Positions 16,610 to 25,807 of a stretch of 56,607 bases of DNA are shown here, piece after piece. A model generated the notes under the pieces. The model saw only the letters and a list, made by a program, of their open reading frames with translations, ran no database searches and was not told where the DNA came from. Source of the DNA: Planctomycetota bacterium (lineage in GTDB: Bacteria; Planctomycetota; Phycisphaerae; UBA1845); assembly GCA_024276605.1 (NCBI GenBank), contig JAJRWX010000012.1, positions 1 through 56,607 on the forward strand, read 5' to 3'. Position 1 is the first letter of the stretch; every line of letters starts with the position of its first letter. A program made the translations under genes and the position numbers.

Positions 16610-19600
16610 CTACGACTGATCAGCGTATTCGTCGTACTTACTTAGAATGAGTTGGGTGGTGCGATTTGTTCCCGTAGCGGCATTGTCTTTTCGCTGCACA
16701 CCGGAAAAAGTTGACAGAATATACGCGGTATCATCCCGGGACACGCCGTAAAGGTTAAAGTATGCTGCGTCAAGTTCGGCCATCAACTCCGCCCGTTCGT
16801 CGAGCTTATACTTATGAATCTTTTTCTTGAATCCTGCAGCTTTGGCTAGTGGAATCATATCATTGGCTGTGCAAGTCAGCTTCAGCACACGCTCTGAAAT
16901 CCATGATTCCAGTGTTTTCTTCTTGTTCCACGGACAAGGATCAACATAGGTATCTGGCGATAGCGTCGGCAATTGTTTGACGATGAAGAAGTTGAGATGT
17001 AGACCGCCTACTTTTTGCCGAGTAACAAAATCGTAAACGAATGCATTTATGTTCCCAAGTAGACAACTCTGTTGCCGAGGGCTAATTGCATCATCAAACT
17101 GAATGAGAGGCGCAGAATTGACTACCCCAACCTTGGGAATGTATGAAGCAATCATAGTTCGTTCATTGGTAGGACTTGTGACATCTTTGAATACAAAACG
17201 AAAGCCCGTTTCTTTGTCTGACAGATTCTCTGCCACTTTATCCGCCGCCACCCACCACCTCGGCTTTACAGTGAATTCTGGATTCTGATAGGACACAAGG
17301 GAGGTTGACTCCGTCTGCCCTTGACGCATCCAGTTTGTTTCATCCACGACCACACCGGCTGCGCGGTGGTCGTACATCTGTACCATCTTCGCCTCGTACA
17401 GAGGCAGGAAGGTTTTCTTTCCTTTGCGCCAAAGCGCGCCGTCTCGCTTGTACTTGAGTTTCTTGAGTTGATCGGCGGTGTGAAACAACTCCGCGTCGTT
17501 GGTCTGGTCAAACATACGCAAGAACTTCACTCCCCAGGGATTACCGCCGGACTTGCGCGATTCATCGATAAGAATAGGCACACGACGGTAGATGGCTTTC
17601 GTAAGCTTGGCATCACGCTGTGAACGGAAAATAGGACAAGTTCTCGTGTTCGGATTGAGCAACTTTATATCTTTAGCAGTCAGCGTAATATGACGGTCAA
17701 CATCTTTCAGGTCGTCCATCTCATGCGCAAAGAATACGAAGTCTGTTGATTCACACATTCGTTTCTTACCGCTAAACACGAGGGTGCAAAATTTGAAACG
17801 CCCGTCAACATCGGGGAAAATTCTTTTCTTATTCTCGAAGTCATAAAGCAACCGAAGTGATTGGTTGTCGGTTAATGCATTAAAGAATGCTTTTGTCGTA
17901 TTGTCGCTGGCAATACCCGAAGGAACCAGCAAACCGACCAGGCCATGCTCACCGACAATCGCGCGGGAGCGTTCGGCAAACAAGGCATAGTAGTTGATAT
18001 CTCCCTTTCCAGTCAGCGGAAATGCACCGGATTTTCGTGCATAGGTAAGCATCTTTTCAGCCCCTAAGCCGGTCGCTTTATATCTGGCGAAAAGATCAGG
18101 ATCACTTTTCTCCAACTTGGTAATCATCTTTCGACGGGTAGCTGCGCTGACTGCGCCGGCAATCTTGGGAGAAGCGAAGGCAAAGAACTCACGCTCCTGC
18201 AACTTGACACGTTCCCAAGGTGGATTGCCGATTACGCAGTCAAAACCGCGCTGGGGTCGATTGAATACATCGGGGAATGTACTATCGAACGCGATAGCAC
18301 GATGATGAACTCCGGGATCACTAACCAGACTATTGCCACATACGATGTTGGTCGACAGATCCGACAGTGTCTTACCCTGTCGCGCGGATCGTATCCAGAG
18401 CGCCAACTGCGTGATCTCGATAGCTTCTTCTGACACGTCCACACCGTACAAGTTGTCGGTCAGAATTCGATTCGGAAAATCTTCACGCAACAGTGTCGCT
18501 TCCTGGGTTTCTCCGGCTAACTCTAAGTCATTAGTCAATGCCACGTAATGATCTTCAAGAAGATCATATGCGGCGATCAGGAAAGCTCCGCTGCCGCAAG
18601 CGGGGTCGCATATATTAATATCCTTAATTGCGTTGATGCATTCTCGAATATGATCGCTACTCCTTTCAAGGGGTGCCTTGGATTTTGGGTTACCCTTGTG
18701 GTTCAATGCAATATCATCAAGGCGTTCTTGAATTACGCTTCCTACCGTCTGCTGCACGATGAAATTCGTAAAGTCAGGTGGTGTATAGAAAACACCAAAA
18801 CGCTTCCTTTCAGCGGATTTTTTCATCGCCGATTGGGGTTGCGTTGACGAACCATTGTTGGCGAATAGACCGCCCACGCGCATCTTTTCAAGTTCGGTGA
18901 TGGAGCGCTCGAAAATATGGCCCAGGACATCCACATTGACTTCATCACGAAAATCATATGCGCTGATTTGACGAAAGAAATTCGTCCAGTCGTCGTCGAG
19001 CTGTAAATCGTCTACATCGGGGTCGTGACGAAAGAGTCCACCGTTGTATCCGTGCTCAAGCCCAATTTTCGCGTGCCCTTCATCGACCGCACGGAACAGA
19101 TTTAGAAAGTTTTGCCACTTGGGATTGGTCACTCTGGCGTAAGGCGGAACATCATTAAACGCCTTCTCAATAGCATCCGAGGGTAACAGCTCCCGATCTT
19201 CGCAAAAGGCGATGAAAATAATTCGATCTAGGATTTTCTGAGTAATGCGTATCGCAAGATCGAGGTCGAAACTACGATCTTCGTGAAGGTGGGCGATCAG
19301 GTTATGACGTTCGGCGTTGTAGTCTCGGTACAATTCATCGCCGACTTCACGCTGTCGCTGGTCGGTCAATGTCAAAAGTATTTGTGCTCTGGGTGGCTTA
19401 CCTAATGATTCATCGAGAAGACCTCGTCGATGAAACAAACAATAAAATTCGCGGAATCGTCTTAGGTCTCGCATTCCTTGCAACGTGAACTCTTCGTAAG
19501 CATGTGGTGTTTTGTCACGATGATAGAGTCGCGTGTTGACAAAGTTGCTCACGATGCCCCACGGGCAGTTGGGCAGTGCATTTAGATAATCCCAGCACTG

Positions 19601-20068
19601 TTGCACCGGCGTTCGCCCATTCGATTTGTCTCTATCCAAGTTTACATCGGCTGACTTGAGTTCGATAACCGCTATCGGCGTAACGGACCTATTCGAAGAA
19701 AAATGACCGAGCGCTCCATCGACTAATCCAGTGCCGGGAATGGTGAAGGCACGATCAAGATTGTAATCGGATGGGCTATTCGTCACTGTTCTATAGCCCA
19801 GTGCATCACCAAATATTTCATGGAGAAATTCAGCGTCTAATGAAGTTTCCTTACGAGCTAGGTGTCCTTGAGATTCCAGGTCCGCCCAATGCTCGATGAT
19901 TGTGTAAGCCTTATCCTGCTCCGTACCTTGATGATATTTGTTTTCAGCTTCCTCGCGTAACAGCCTTGGTATAAAAAGTGACCGTCGACGCTGAGAATGA
20001 GTACTCTTCGTACCGCTCTTATCGAACAGGGAGGTAGATTCAATCTTAGTTGTTTTTTTCTTGGCCAA
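16610..20068 (-). CDS. Type IIG restriction-modification enzyme (Eco57I-like, methylase and nuclease in one chain)
   Basis: An 1152-residue enzyme expected to cut unmodified DNA and to methylate adenine in its target. The N-terminus holds a PD-(D/E)xK nuclease-like core (LVDGAL Asp117, then ELK 136-138). The centre is a gamma-class N6-adenine methyltransferase: motif I DPACGSG (488-494), LYGVDVSEEAIEITQLALW, and catalytic NPPW (615-618). The C-terminal third (from about 700) should hold the target recognition domain. The start is TTG 20068 (MAKKKTTK), since TAG lies four codons upstream in frame; the ribosome binding site is weak. No separate specificity subunit, methylase or other defence gene is next to it, so it acts as a single-gene system. 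It is flanked by gene-poor DNA (385 and 617 bases) and a palindromic element, consistent with acquisition by transfer. Confidence 0.88.
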   Translation of the reverse strand: MAKKKTTKIESTSLFDKSGTKSTHSQRRRSLFIPRLLREEAENKYHQGTEQDKAYTIIEHWADLESQGHLARKETSLDAEFLHEIFGDALGYRTVTNSPSDYNLDRAFTIPGTGLVDGALGHFSSNRSVTPIAVIELKSADVNLDRDKSNGRTPVQQCWDYLNALPNCPWGIVSNFVNTRLYHRDKTPHAYEEFTLQGMRDLRRFREFYCLFHRRGLLDESLGKPPRAQILLTLTDQRQREVGDELYRDYNAERHNLIAHLHEDRSFDLDLAIRITQKILDRIIFIAFCEDRELLPSDAIEKAFNDVPPYARVTNPKWQNFLNLFRAVDEGHAKIGLEHGYNGGLFRHDPDVDDLQLDDDWTNFFRQISAYDFRDEVNVDVLGHIFERSITELEKMRVGGLFANNGSSTQPQSAMKKSAERKRFGVFYTPPDFTNFIVQQTVGSVIQERLDDIALNHKGNPKSKAPLERSSDHIRECINAIKDINICDPACGSGAFLIAAYDLLEDHYVALTNDLELAGETQEATLLREDFPNRILTDNLYGVDVSEEAIEITQLALWIRSARQGKTLSDLSTNIVCGNSLVSDPGVHHRAIAFDSTFPDVFNRPQRGFDCVIGNPPWERVKLQEREFFAFASPKIAGAVSAATRRKMITKLEKSDPDLFARYKATGLGAEKMLTYARKSGAFPLTGKGDINYYALFAERSRAIVGEHGLVGLLVPSGIASDNTTKAFFNALTDNQSLRLLYDFENKKRIFPDVDGRFKFCTLVFSGKKRMCESTDFVFFAHEMDDLKDVDRHITLTAKDIKLLNPNTRTCPIFRSQRDAKLTKAIYRRVPILIDESRKSGGNPWGVKFLRMFDQTNDAELFHTADQLKKLKYKRDGALWRKGKKTFLPLYEAKMVQMYDHRAAGVVVDETNWMRQGQTESTSLVSYQNPEFTVKPRWWVAADKVAENLSDKETGFRFVFKDVTSPTNERTMIASYIPKVGVVNSAPLIQFDDAISPRQQSCLLGNINAFVYDFVTRQKVGGLHLNFFIVKQLPTLSPDTYVDPCPWNKKKTLESWISERVLKLTCTANDMIPLAKAAGFKKKIHKYKLDERAELMAELDAAYFNLYGVSRDDTAYILSTFSGVQRKDNAATGTNRTTQLILSKYDEYADQS

Positions 20069-20685
20069 TAGAACACTCTAATATACAGAGCCACTTAGAT
20101 GAACACTGAACTTCGTTTCGTCCACGCATAGTTCAAACAAAGACAGTATCATTCTGATCGATTGCCATGGTTTTCACAAGTCGAGAAACCGGTTATCATA
20201 CACCGGTTGCGTGCAGCACTACGTGCCAAGCTGCCTGTGATTCCTACTACTGTGACGGGATTCCTTCATCAACTAACCTTGCCATTGACTTGCCGTGTGC
20301 CATTCAAGCTCGATGTCGTCGGTAAAGAGAATCAGAAACGTGCTTATCCCTCTGGATTATATTTCAAGGTCTGGCTCGTGAAAAATATTTCGCAAAATAT
20401 CCCGATCCTATTCGCTTGTGAATTCGCCTCCGTACTTCGTACGGCAATCGTTGTAACCTCCGGCTAGGCCGGGTGTTGCATAGCCGCATCCACGTTCGCC
20501 ATGCCCGACCATACGCACCGCCACCCGATCACGTCGCTTGCAAATCATGCTTAACTACTTGACATGTACCCACCCTCTCCCTAAGTTAGGTGTACGTTAG
20601 GTTTTCCGGCGCCGATCACGCGTATCTTCGGCGGCATGTCTTAATTGTAGGGTCTTGCATGTTAACCCTATAGGAGTAAGCGTCC
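20069..20685. other. Gene-poor region upstream of the sigma-like gene
   Basis: No recognisable gene. A 101-codon ORF at 20162-20467 has no protein-like pattern. A sigma-70-like promoter candidate for the gene at 20686 has TTGACA at 20559-20564 and a poor TAAGTT at 20582-20587 with 17-base spacing. Confidence 0.35.
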
Positions 20686-21735
20686 ATGACTCAGCGACAT
20701 ATCCAAGACACATCACACCATCGTCAAAGCAAACTAACCACCCAACAGCGACAATTAGTATCCGACAACCTCGGACTCGTAGCCGTGCATATCAAGCGGT
20801 TCGTAAAAGGGTTGAACCATCCGCGCCGCGATCGTGAGTGGGACGATTTATTTCAAGAAGGTTGTCTGGGGCTTATCGATGCAGCGCGGCGCTATGGCCG
20901 GGAGCACGACATGCCGTTTGCATCCTTTGCACTACCACGTATTCGTAATGCCGTGAACAAGGCACTACATAATTATTTCAACACGATTTATGTTCCGCCG
21001 AAACAACAAGCAAACCAATCATCACCACCCATCGCCATGGCGATAAGTAGCGACGACACACTCACGCAGATACGCACGGTAGATGATTCGAATCATGCAG
21101 ATCATACGATTGGAGATCACATACGCCATCGGTACGTAGCCGCCGTGAGTCAAACAGCGACGCGCATGATGCGTCAGCGTTCCACACGCGGCGATCGCGC
21201 CCAACTCATTAGAACCATTATCAAGCAGCGTCTGATGATACCCGACGAAGATGACAAAACCGGACTGAGACAAATCGCACGCGATACCCAATCATCCTAC
21301 GCCCGCGTCGCCCAGTGTGAAAAGCAGTTTATCAAGATCATGCGTGATGTGCTCAAAGCCGATGAAGCCTTTCGCATTCTGGCTCGACATGCGAAATCGT
21401 CTCCACTGGGCATGGACCATCCTATAGACGAAGCGCTGACGTCCTGTCTGCACAAAGCCGGCGACGATCTGACGCTCCACCGTCGATGCAAAGCTGACCC
21501 GACGAGTAAGGCCAGTCATAGCCGTCGTGTAAAGCGTACGAGGCAAGGCAGACAAACACCGGCCAAGCCCCGGAACAGGCGGGAAACCATCAACGAAAAC
21601 CACTCGCCATCCAGGAAAAATACCTGCCCCAACAGAGAAAAAACGCCCCGGCCACCGGTAAATTCAGAAAAATTTCACAATGCCCTCCGGTCTGAATCGG
21701 CACGAAACCAGCGTTTGTATCGCGTACACAACTGA
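20686..21735 (+). CDS. Sigma-70-like factor with long basic C-terminal tail
   Basis: A 349-residue protein whose first 110 residues match sigma-70 region 2 (LVSDNLGLVAVHIKRFVKGL, then WDDLFQEGCLGLIDAARRY and MPFASFALPRIRNAV). A region-4-like helix-turn-helix is at about 189-225 (GLRQIARDTQSSYARVAQCE). The last 110 residues are Arg/Lys/Ser-rich, look disordered and have no family resemblance. The linker between regions 2 and 4 lacks a recognisable region 3. The start is ATG 20686, with GGAG 9 bases upstream. This is not a typical ECF or group 1 factor; it may be a stress or accessory sigma factor. It has no anti-sigma gene beside it and stands alone between the type IIG enzyme and the HU gene. 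Confidence 0.75.
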   Translation: MTQRHIQDTSHHRQSKLTTQQRQLVSDNLGLVAVHIKRFVKGLNHPRRDREWDDLFQEGCLGLIDAARRYGREHDMPFASFALPRIRNAVNKALHNYFNTIYVPPKQQANQSSPPIAMAISSDDTLTQIRTVDDSNHADHTIGDHIRHRYVAAVSQTATRMMRQRSTRGDRAQLIRTIIKQRLMIPDEDDKTGLRQIARDTQSSYARVAQCEKQFIKIMRDVLKADEAFRILARHAKSSPLGMDHPIDEALTSCLHKAGDDLTLHRRCKADPTSKASHSRRVKRTRQGRQTPAKPRNRRETINENHSPSRKNTCPNREKTPRPPVNSEKFHNALRSESARNQRLYRVHN

Positions 21736-22265
21736 CGCTAAATAGCCTGTCTCTTTCGGCATTGGCTACATGCCAATCACCCCCGTACCAACGCATCTCA
21801 CACGGCAAGAATATCTTTTGAAAAGCGGCACATTCCCGTATAAACAGTCACGATTCCATCTTCAACAGGTCATCACACATGTCATCATATCTTACATGGC
21901 GGTGAGTCGCCGGGCTTGGCAACTGCCGTAAAACCCCATTATATAGGTAATTAACGCAGTTTTTCATTGATCTGCTGCATCCTACACCTTCATTCGAGCA
22001 TACATTCCCCGGTTATTTTCAACAGAGTAGCGATGTCCACGACGACCCATCGGAGCACAGCGCTCGTTTCTATGTTTGGTTCGTCATGCGTCGGATGTCT
22101 GCAAAATTTCCGTGCGCTTGAAAGCCAAATAAGATATACAAAGCGCGGAAGATTGAGCATTTTATTCTCTAAGCCGGTCGCTGAATGTTCAACTTTGCGT
22201 CCGACAGACCAACATTCCACCAGCACAAAATGTGCAAAAACCCCTTATTTTTCCTTGAGATATGC
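21736..22265. other. Intergenic region, no gene recognised
   Basis: Neither strand shows a protein-like ORF. A compact GC-rich stretch at 21900-21945 can form small stems (GGCG-GTGAGT-CGCC), but it matches no RNA family I know. Confidence 0.3.
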
Positions 22266-22294
22266 TTGCAATTGATCCGATGGAATCATACATT
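22266..22294 (+). promoter_or_regulatory. Candidate promoter for the HU-like gene
   Basis: TTGCAA (22266-22271) and TACATT (22289-22294) with 17-base spacing, 75 bases upstream of the HU start. Each hexamer matches consensus at four of six positions. Confidence 0.3.
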
Positions 22295-22369
22295 CGAACG
22301 TTGTCAACCTAGGGATGGCTGACTTTAAGGAATGCTTTTCCACATATAAAGAGAAAGCGGAGAAAAACA

Positions 22370-22720
22370 ATGGCAAAGAAAAAGAAGGCAACAAAAAGTA
22401 AAAAGAATTCGACCGCCGTCAAGGCACGAACGAAGTCACAAGTATTCGGTGAGCTAGCCGAAGGGGCGGAACTAACACGACGACAGGTCAACGACATCTT
22501 TGATGGACTGGCTAACATGATTAAAAAGGACTTGGGCAAGCGCGGTCCCGGCGTATTCACAGTTCCCGGTCTGATGAAAATCAAAGTGGTACGCAAACCA
22601 GCCACCAAAGCACGCAAGGGAATCAACCCGTTTACCAAAGAAGAAATGGTTTTCAAAGCCAAGCCAGCGCGTAATGTCGTGAAGGTTTTAGCGCTCAAGA
22701 ACCTCAAGACGATGGTATAA
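22370..22720 (+). CDS. HU/IHF-family DNA-binding protein
   Basis: A 116-residue nucleoid protein. A Lys-rich N-terminal extension (residues 1-20) precedes the HU fold: SQVFGELAEGAELTRRQVND, then the dimerisation helix, VFTVPGLMKIKVVRKP and a DNA-binding arm with GINPFTKEEMVFKAKPARNVVK. The extension is longer than in E. coli HU. The start is ATG 22370, with CGGAG 7-8 bases upstream. Expression ends near the hairpin at 24739-24775, which originally lay about 50 bases behind the stop; the group II intron now separates them. Confidence 0.92.
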   Translation: MAKKKKATKSKKNSTAVKARTKSQVFGELAEGAELTRRQVNDIFDGLANMIKKDLGKRGPGVFTVPGLMKIKVVRKPATKARKGINPFTKEEMVFKAKPARNVVKVLALKNLKTMV

Positions 22721-22764
22721 GTTTACATCATCGCACCGCTTGAAATAGCGATGTTAAGAAATGA

Positions 22765-24734
22765 ATCGGGTAGGAGGGCGCCTCGCGGCGCCCGTCCTCC
22801 CACACCACCGGACGTACTCATCGTATCCGGCGGTTTCTTCTACCGTTGTAACACGGCATACCGTTCGGTCAGACATACGAGTCCCTGATCTTTGAACCAT
22901 GCAAGGGTCATGGCTTCGGCAGCCTGTGGGCTACCCGCCATGCGCCACCAGCCCTTGCCGGACAGACCCAGAAGCCAGGCCCGCCATTCCGGCACGCCCA
23001 GACTTCGCAGGAAGTCGGCAATGGGTTTGGCGCGTTTCCGCTGTTTCAGACGCACGCAACGAAGTTTTCGACGAGTCCATTCATCCAGACGTTGCAGGTG
23101 TCCTCTGCAGGCCGCATAGCGGAAGTAGGTCACCCACCCGGTCAGGAACGAATTCAGCTCGCCGATCATCCGTTCGAGGCTGACGCCCCGGTTTCGTTGC
23201 GTAATTCGACGAATCCGGGCCTTGGCACGCGCCAGACTGGTCGGCGCGATACCCAACTTGCCCCCGGACAAAAGCCGGTAGCCAAGGAACTTCCGTTCCC
23301 TCACATGCGCCACCGCACTCTTGATCCGGTTGACACGCAGTCGAAGTCGTTTCTCCACAAAGGTTGTGACCGATCGCATTACCCGTTCCCCCGCCGCGCG
23401 CGACTGAACGTAAATGTTACAGTCGTCCGCGTACCGGCAGAACGTGTGACCTCGCCGCTCCAACTCCTTGTCCAGATCATCCAGCAGGAGATTGGCCAGC
23501 AAGGGCGAGAGCGGTCCACCCTGGGGAGTCCCTTCGTGTCGCTTCACGCAAACCCCGTCTTGCATCATCCCCGCTTCCAGGAAGCGGCAAACGATACGCA
23601 GCAGTCGCTTGTCCGAGACATGGCGGGCCAAACGTGACATCAGAATGTCGTGGTTCACCCGGTCGAAAAACTTCTCCAGGTCGAGGTCCACCACAATGCC
23701 ACGACCACCAGCCACGTACGTCGACGCCCGATGCAGGGCTTGATGGGCACTACGCCCCGGTCGGAAACCGTAGCTCGACTCCGAAAACGTTGGATCCAAC
23801 AGCGGTTCGAGCACCTGAAGCATCGCCTGTTGTATGAGACGGTCCAGAACCGTTGGGATGCCCAATTGACGCATCCCGCCGCCCGGTTTGGGGATTGCGA
23901 CGCCCCGAACCGGTTGCGGTTCATAACTGCCGTCCAGCAGCGAGGCGATGAGTGCCTCTTTGTGCTCGGCCAACCAAGAACCCAGTTCGTGTACGGTCAT
24001 CCCGTCCACGCCCGGCGATCCCTTGTTGGCTTTCACCCTCTTGTAGGCTCGGTTCAAGTTGTCACGGTCGCACATCCTTTCCATCAGGTCGCTTGTCAAG
24101 GCTCGTTCCTGATCCAACGCCGTGAACGCTTGCCGCTCCTCGTACGCCGCAGTTCTGGTTCCGCCGTCACCGCCTGCGCCGGGGCGCAACGTCGCCAAGT
24201 CCTCGAAGAAGAGTAACTGGTCGCCGCTGCCTTGCTGCTGCTCCACGTCCATCGAGTCGTTCAGACTGCTCCTTGCGATAAAAGATTCGGCCCTTCGTCC
24301 GACTCTGGCGGCTTGGCCTATCTGTTGGCTCCGCCTTTCGGCATTGGAGTGCCTCACTAGCCTCGCCGAGTCGTCGGCCTACTATGGCCTCGGCTGACTT
24401 CTCCCGATCCATCCCGCCGCGTTGCCACGACGGTAGTCCGGTTCGTCCGGACAGATCGAGAGACCTCCCAGGGTAAGACGTGAATCTTTCACTCGGGCCC
24501 CGCCGGATTTACCCATACGCACGTCCGGATGACGATCGGGCGTCCCCGTCCATAGCCGGGTTACCCCGTGCGATAGGCCTTGTATCCGATTTCTGTTCGT
24601 CGGGTCCGAGTTTCACCTAAGGCTTCCTTCAGATTCCGCCTCGCGACGGACACCCTTGCCTTCGGCTCGTGGTTCCGGTCATCACAGCCCACAGAGGACT
24701 TACACCTCCAAGATTCACGCCATGCCTGGCGCAC
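22765..24734 (-). mobile_element. Class C group II intron
   Basis: A self-splicing retroelement of about 1970 bases. The 5' end on the minus strand begins GTGCGCCAGGCATGGCGTG at 24734, close to the bacterial class C consensus. At the 3' end a domain V-like hairpin (CCGGATACGATGAGTACGTCCGG, in the RNA sense at about 22829-22807) and a GC-rich domain VI stem lead to CCTACCCGAT, ending at 22765. An RT/maturase ORF fills the middle. It sits immediately beside a rho-independent terminator hairpin (24739-24775), the typical insertion site of class C introns. Both ends and the ORF look intact, so it may still be mobile. Boundaries are inferred from consensus and may be off by a base or two. Confidence 0.88.
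22840..24252 (-). CDS. ltrA: Group II intron reverse transcriptase/maturase (LtrA-like)
   Basis: A 470-residue protein that helps intron splicing and copies the intron RNA into DNA at a new site. Reverse transcriptase blocks are in order: RVKANKGSPGVDGMTV, GGGMRQLGIPTVLDRLIQQA, SSYGFRPGRSAHQAL, VDLDLEKFFDRVNHD, GTPQGGPLSPLLANLLLDDL and the catalytic FCRYADDCNIYV. The GIIM maturase domain follows (SFLTGWVTYFR...LDEWTRRKLR). No endonuclease domain is seen, as is usual for class C. I start at ATG 24252 (MDVEQQQGSGDQ) because relatives begin with this motif; the frame stays open to 24357. It is encoded entirely within the intron on the minus strand. Confidence 0.92.
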   Translation of the reverse strand: MDVEQQQGSGDQLLFFEDLATLRPGAGGDGGTRTAAYEERQAFTALDQERALTSDLMERMCDRDNLNRAYKRVKANKGSPGVDGMTVHELGSWLAEHKEALIASLLDGSYEPQPVRGVAIPKPGGGMRQLGIPTVLDRLIQQAMLQVLEPLLDPTFSESSYGFRPGRSAHQALHRASTYVAGGRGIVVDLDLEKFFDRVNHDILMSRLARHVSDKRLLRIVCRFLEAGMMQDGVCVKRHEGTPQGGPLSPLLANLLLDDLDKELERRGHTFCRYADDCNIYVQSRAAGERVMRSVTTFVEKRLRLRVNRIKSAVAHVRERKFLGYRLLSGGKLGIAPTSLARAKARIRRITQRNRGVSLERMIGELNSFLTGWVTYFRYAACRGHLQRLDEWTRRKLRCVRLKQRKRAKPIADFLRSLGVPEWRAWLLGLSGKGWWRMAGSPQAAEAMTLAWFKDQGLVCLTERYAVLQR

Positions 24735-24738
24735 TAAC

Positions 24739-24775
24739 AAGCGACCGCATTGTCCATGTGACAGTGCGGTCGCTT
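24739..24775. terminator. Bidirectional terminator shared by the HU-like and GmhB genes
   Basis: An 11-bp perfect stem, AAGCGACCGCA (24739-24749) with TGCGGTCGCTT (24765-24775), has a 15-base loop and is followed on the plus strand by TATTTTAT. On the minus strand it lies 93 bases after the GmhB stop. The intron was inserted 5 bases from the stem, on the side facing the HU-like gene. Confidence 0.8.
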
Positions 24776-24867
24776 TATTTTATGTCGAGCCGCATGTTTG
24801 TAGATTGTGCGGCGTCACGAGAATAGTGCGGCTATCGATTGAACATGCGCCGGCAGATTGGTTACGA

Positions 24868-25740
24868 TTAGCGGTTATGGTCAATCACATACGTACTGAT
24901 CGAAGAGATTTGTAAAAAACAGGCCAATAACAATCGTGCGCTCGCCGCATCGTGCTGATCGTCCAGCAAGCTCATCGTACCCCAGATAGCCACAACAATC
25001 GCCAGCATCTGCAATAACGTACCGAACAGTTTTAGCAGGGAAAAATCGTGCTGACTTCTTTCGCGATGCGTGCGCTGTTGTTGATCGGAAATCTGCTTGA
25101 GCAATTCGATCACGGAATCGTTTGACGGACTTGTCTCAATAGGCTCTTTGGTTTGCTCGTTCGTGTCGTTGACCGATTCCATCATATCACGCTCCACCAA
25201 ATTCGCTGCCTCGCGCAGGTCTTCGACGACAAACGTCGGCGCTACGTCATGATCATTTTCCAATCGCCCATCACGAGCCAGCAACATGGTCCGACATCCT
25301 GCTGCTGCACCGGCACTGACATCGCGCAGGGCATCACCGATCATCCATGACTGGGCAAGGTCAATGTCAAATTCTTCCGCAGCTTGTAGGAGCATCCCCG
25401 GTTTGGGTTTTCGACAATCACTATCACGTCGAAATTGATCCACCGTAGCTGCGGGACCATCCAGATAAGGACAATAATACGCGCCATCGAGCGCGGCACC
25501 GTGCTCTTTCAGCAGCGATTCCATACGATCATGGATCGTTGTCAAATCCTGCTCGGAAAACATCCCCCGTGCGATACCTGATTGGTTTGAAATAAGCACA
25601 ATCTTAAAACCCGCCTTGGCAAGCCGCCGGATAGCGGCTGCAGCTCCAGGCAACAGCTTAACCTGCCCGACCGAACGCAGATAGCCTACGTCTTCTATAA
25701 TGGTTCCATCACGGTCCAAAAATACTGCACGACTCTTCAT
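24868..25740 (-). CDS. gmhB: GmhB-like heptose bisphosphate phosphatase with C-terminal membrane tail
   Basis: A 290-residue HAD-superfamily phosphatase. The family removes the C7 phosphate from D-glycero-manno-heptose 1,7-bisphosphate on the way to ADP-heptose for LPS, though other histidinol-phosphate-type substrates are possible. The catalytic DxD is FLDRDGTI (Asp9, Asp11), followed by LISNQSGIARG, a Cys-containing loop (about 105-128), CRKPKPGM and MIGDALRDVSAG. After about residue 185 the chain has an extra charged linker and two predicted transmembrane segments (LQMLAIVVAIWGTMSL and ASARLLLACFLQISSI), absent from standard GmhB. The start is ATG 25740, with AAGGGCG upstream. It is the last gene of the LpxK operon and is followed by the terminator at 24739-24775. 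Confidence 0.8.
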   Translation of the reverse strand: MKSRAVFLDRDGTIIEDVGYLRSVGQVKLLPGAAAAIRRLAKAGFKIVLISNQSGIARGMFSEQDLTTIHDRMESLLKEHGAALDGAYYCPYLDGPAATVDQFRRDSDCRKPKPGMLLQAAEEFDIDLAQSWMIGDALRDVSAGAAAGCRTMLLARDGRLENDHDVAPTFVVEDLREAANLVERDMMESVNDTNEQTKEPIETSPSNDSVIELLKQISDQQQRTHRERSQHDFSLLKLFGTLLQMLAIVVAIWGTMSLLDDQHDAASARLLLACFLQISSISTYVIDHNR

Positions 25741-25807
25741 TTTTATGTCGCCCTTGTTCGAGCAAGTTCTACTTAAGGCTATCGCGCCTGGGAGAATGAT
25801 TCTTCCT

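Noticed and set aside
20162-20467. 101-codon ORF between the type IIG and sigma-like genes
   Set aside because: No ribosome binding site, no domain pattern and ordinary composition for chance ORFs in this gap.
21900-21960. Possible riboswitch in a GC-rich stretch upstream of the HU-like gene
   Set aside because: Only short stems can be drawn and none of the consensus cores I know (c-di-GMP, SAM, preQ1, fluoride) fits.
23092-24216. Long plus-strand ORFs opposite the reverse transcriptase
   Set aside because: They mirror the GC-rich coding strand of the maturase and show no protein family pattern or start signals.
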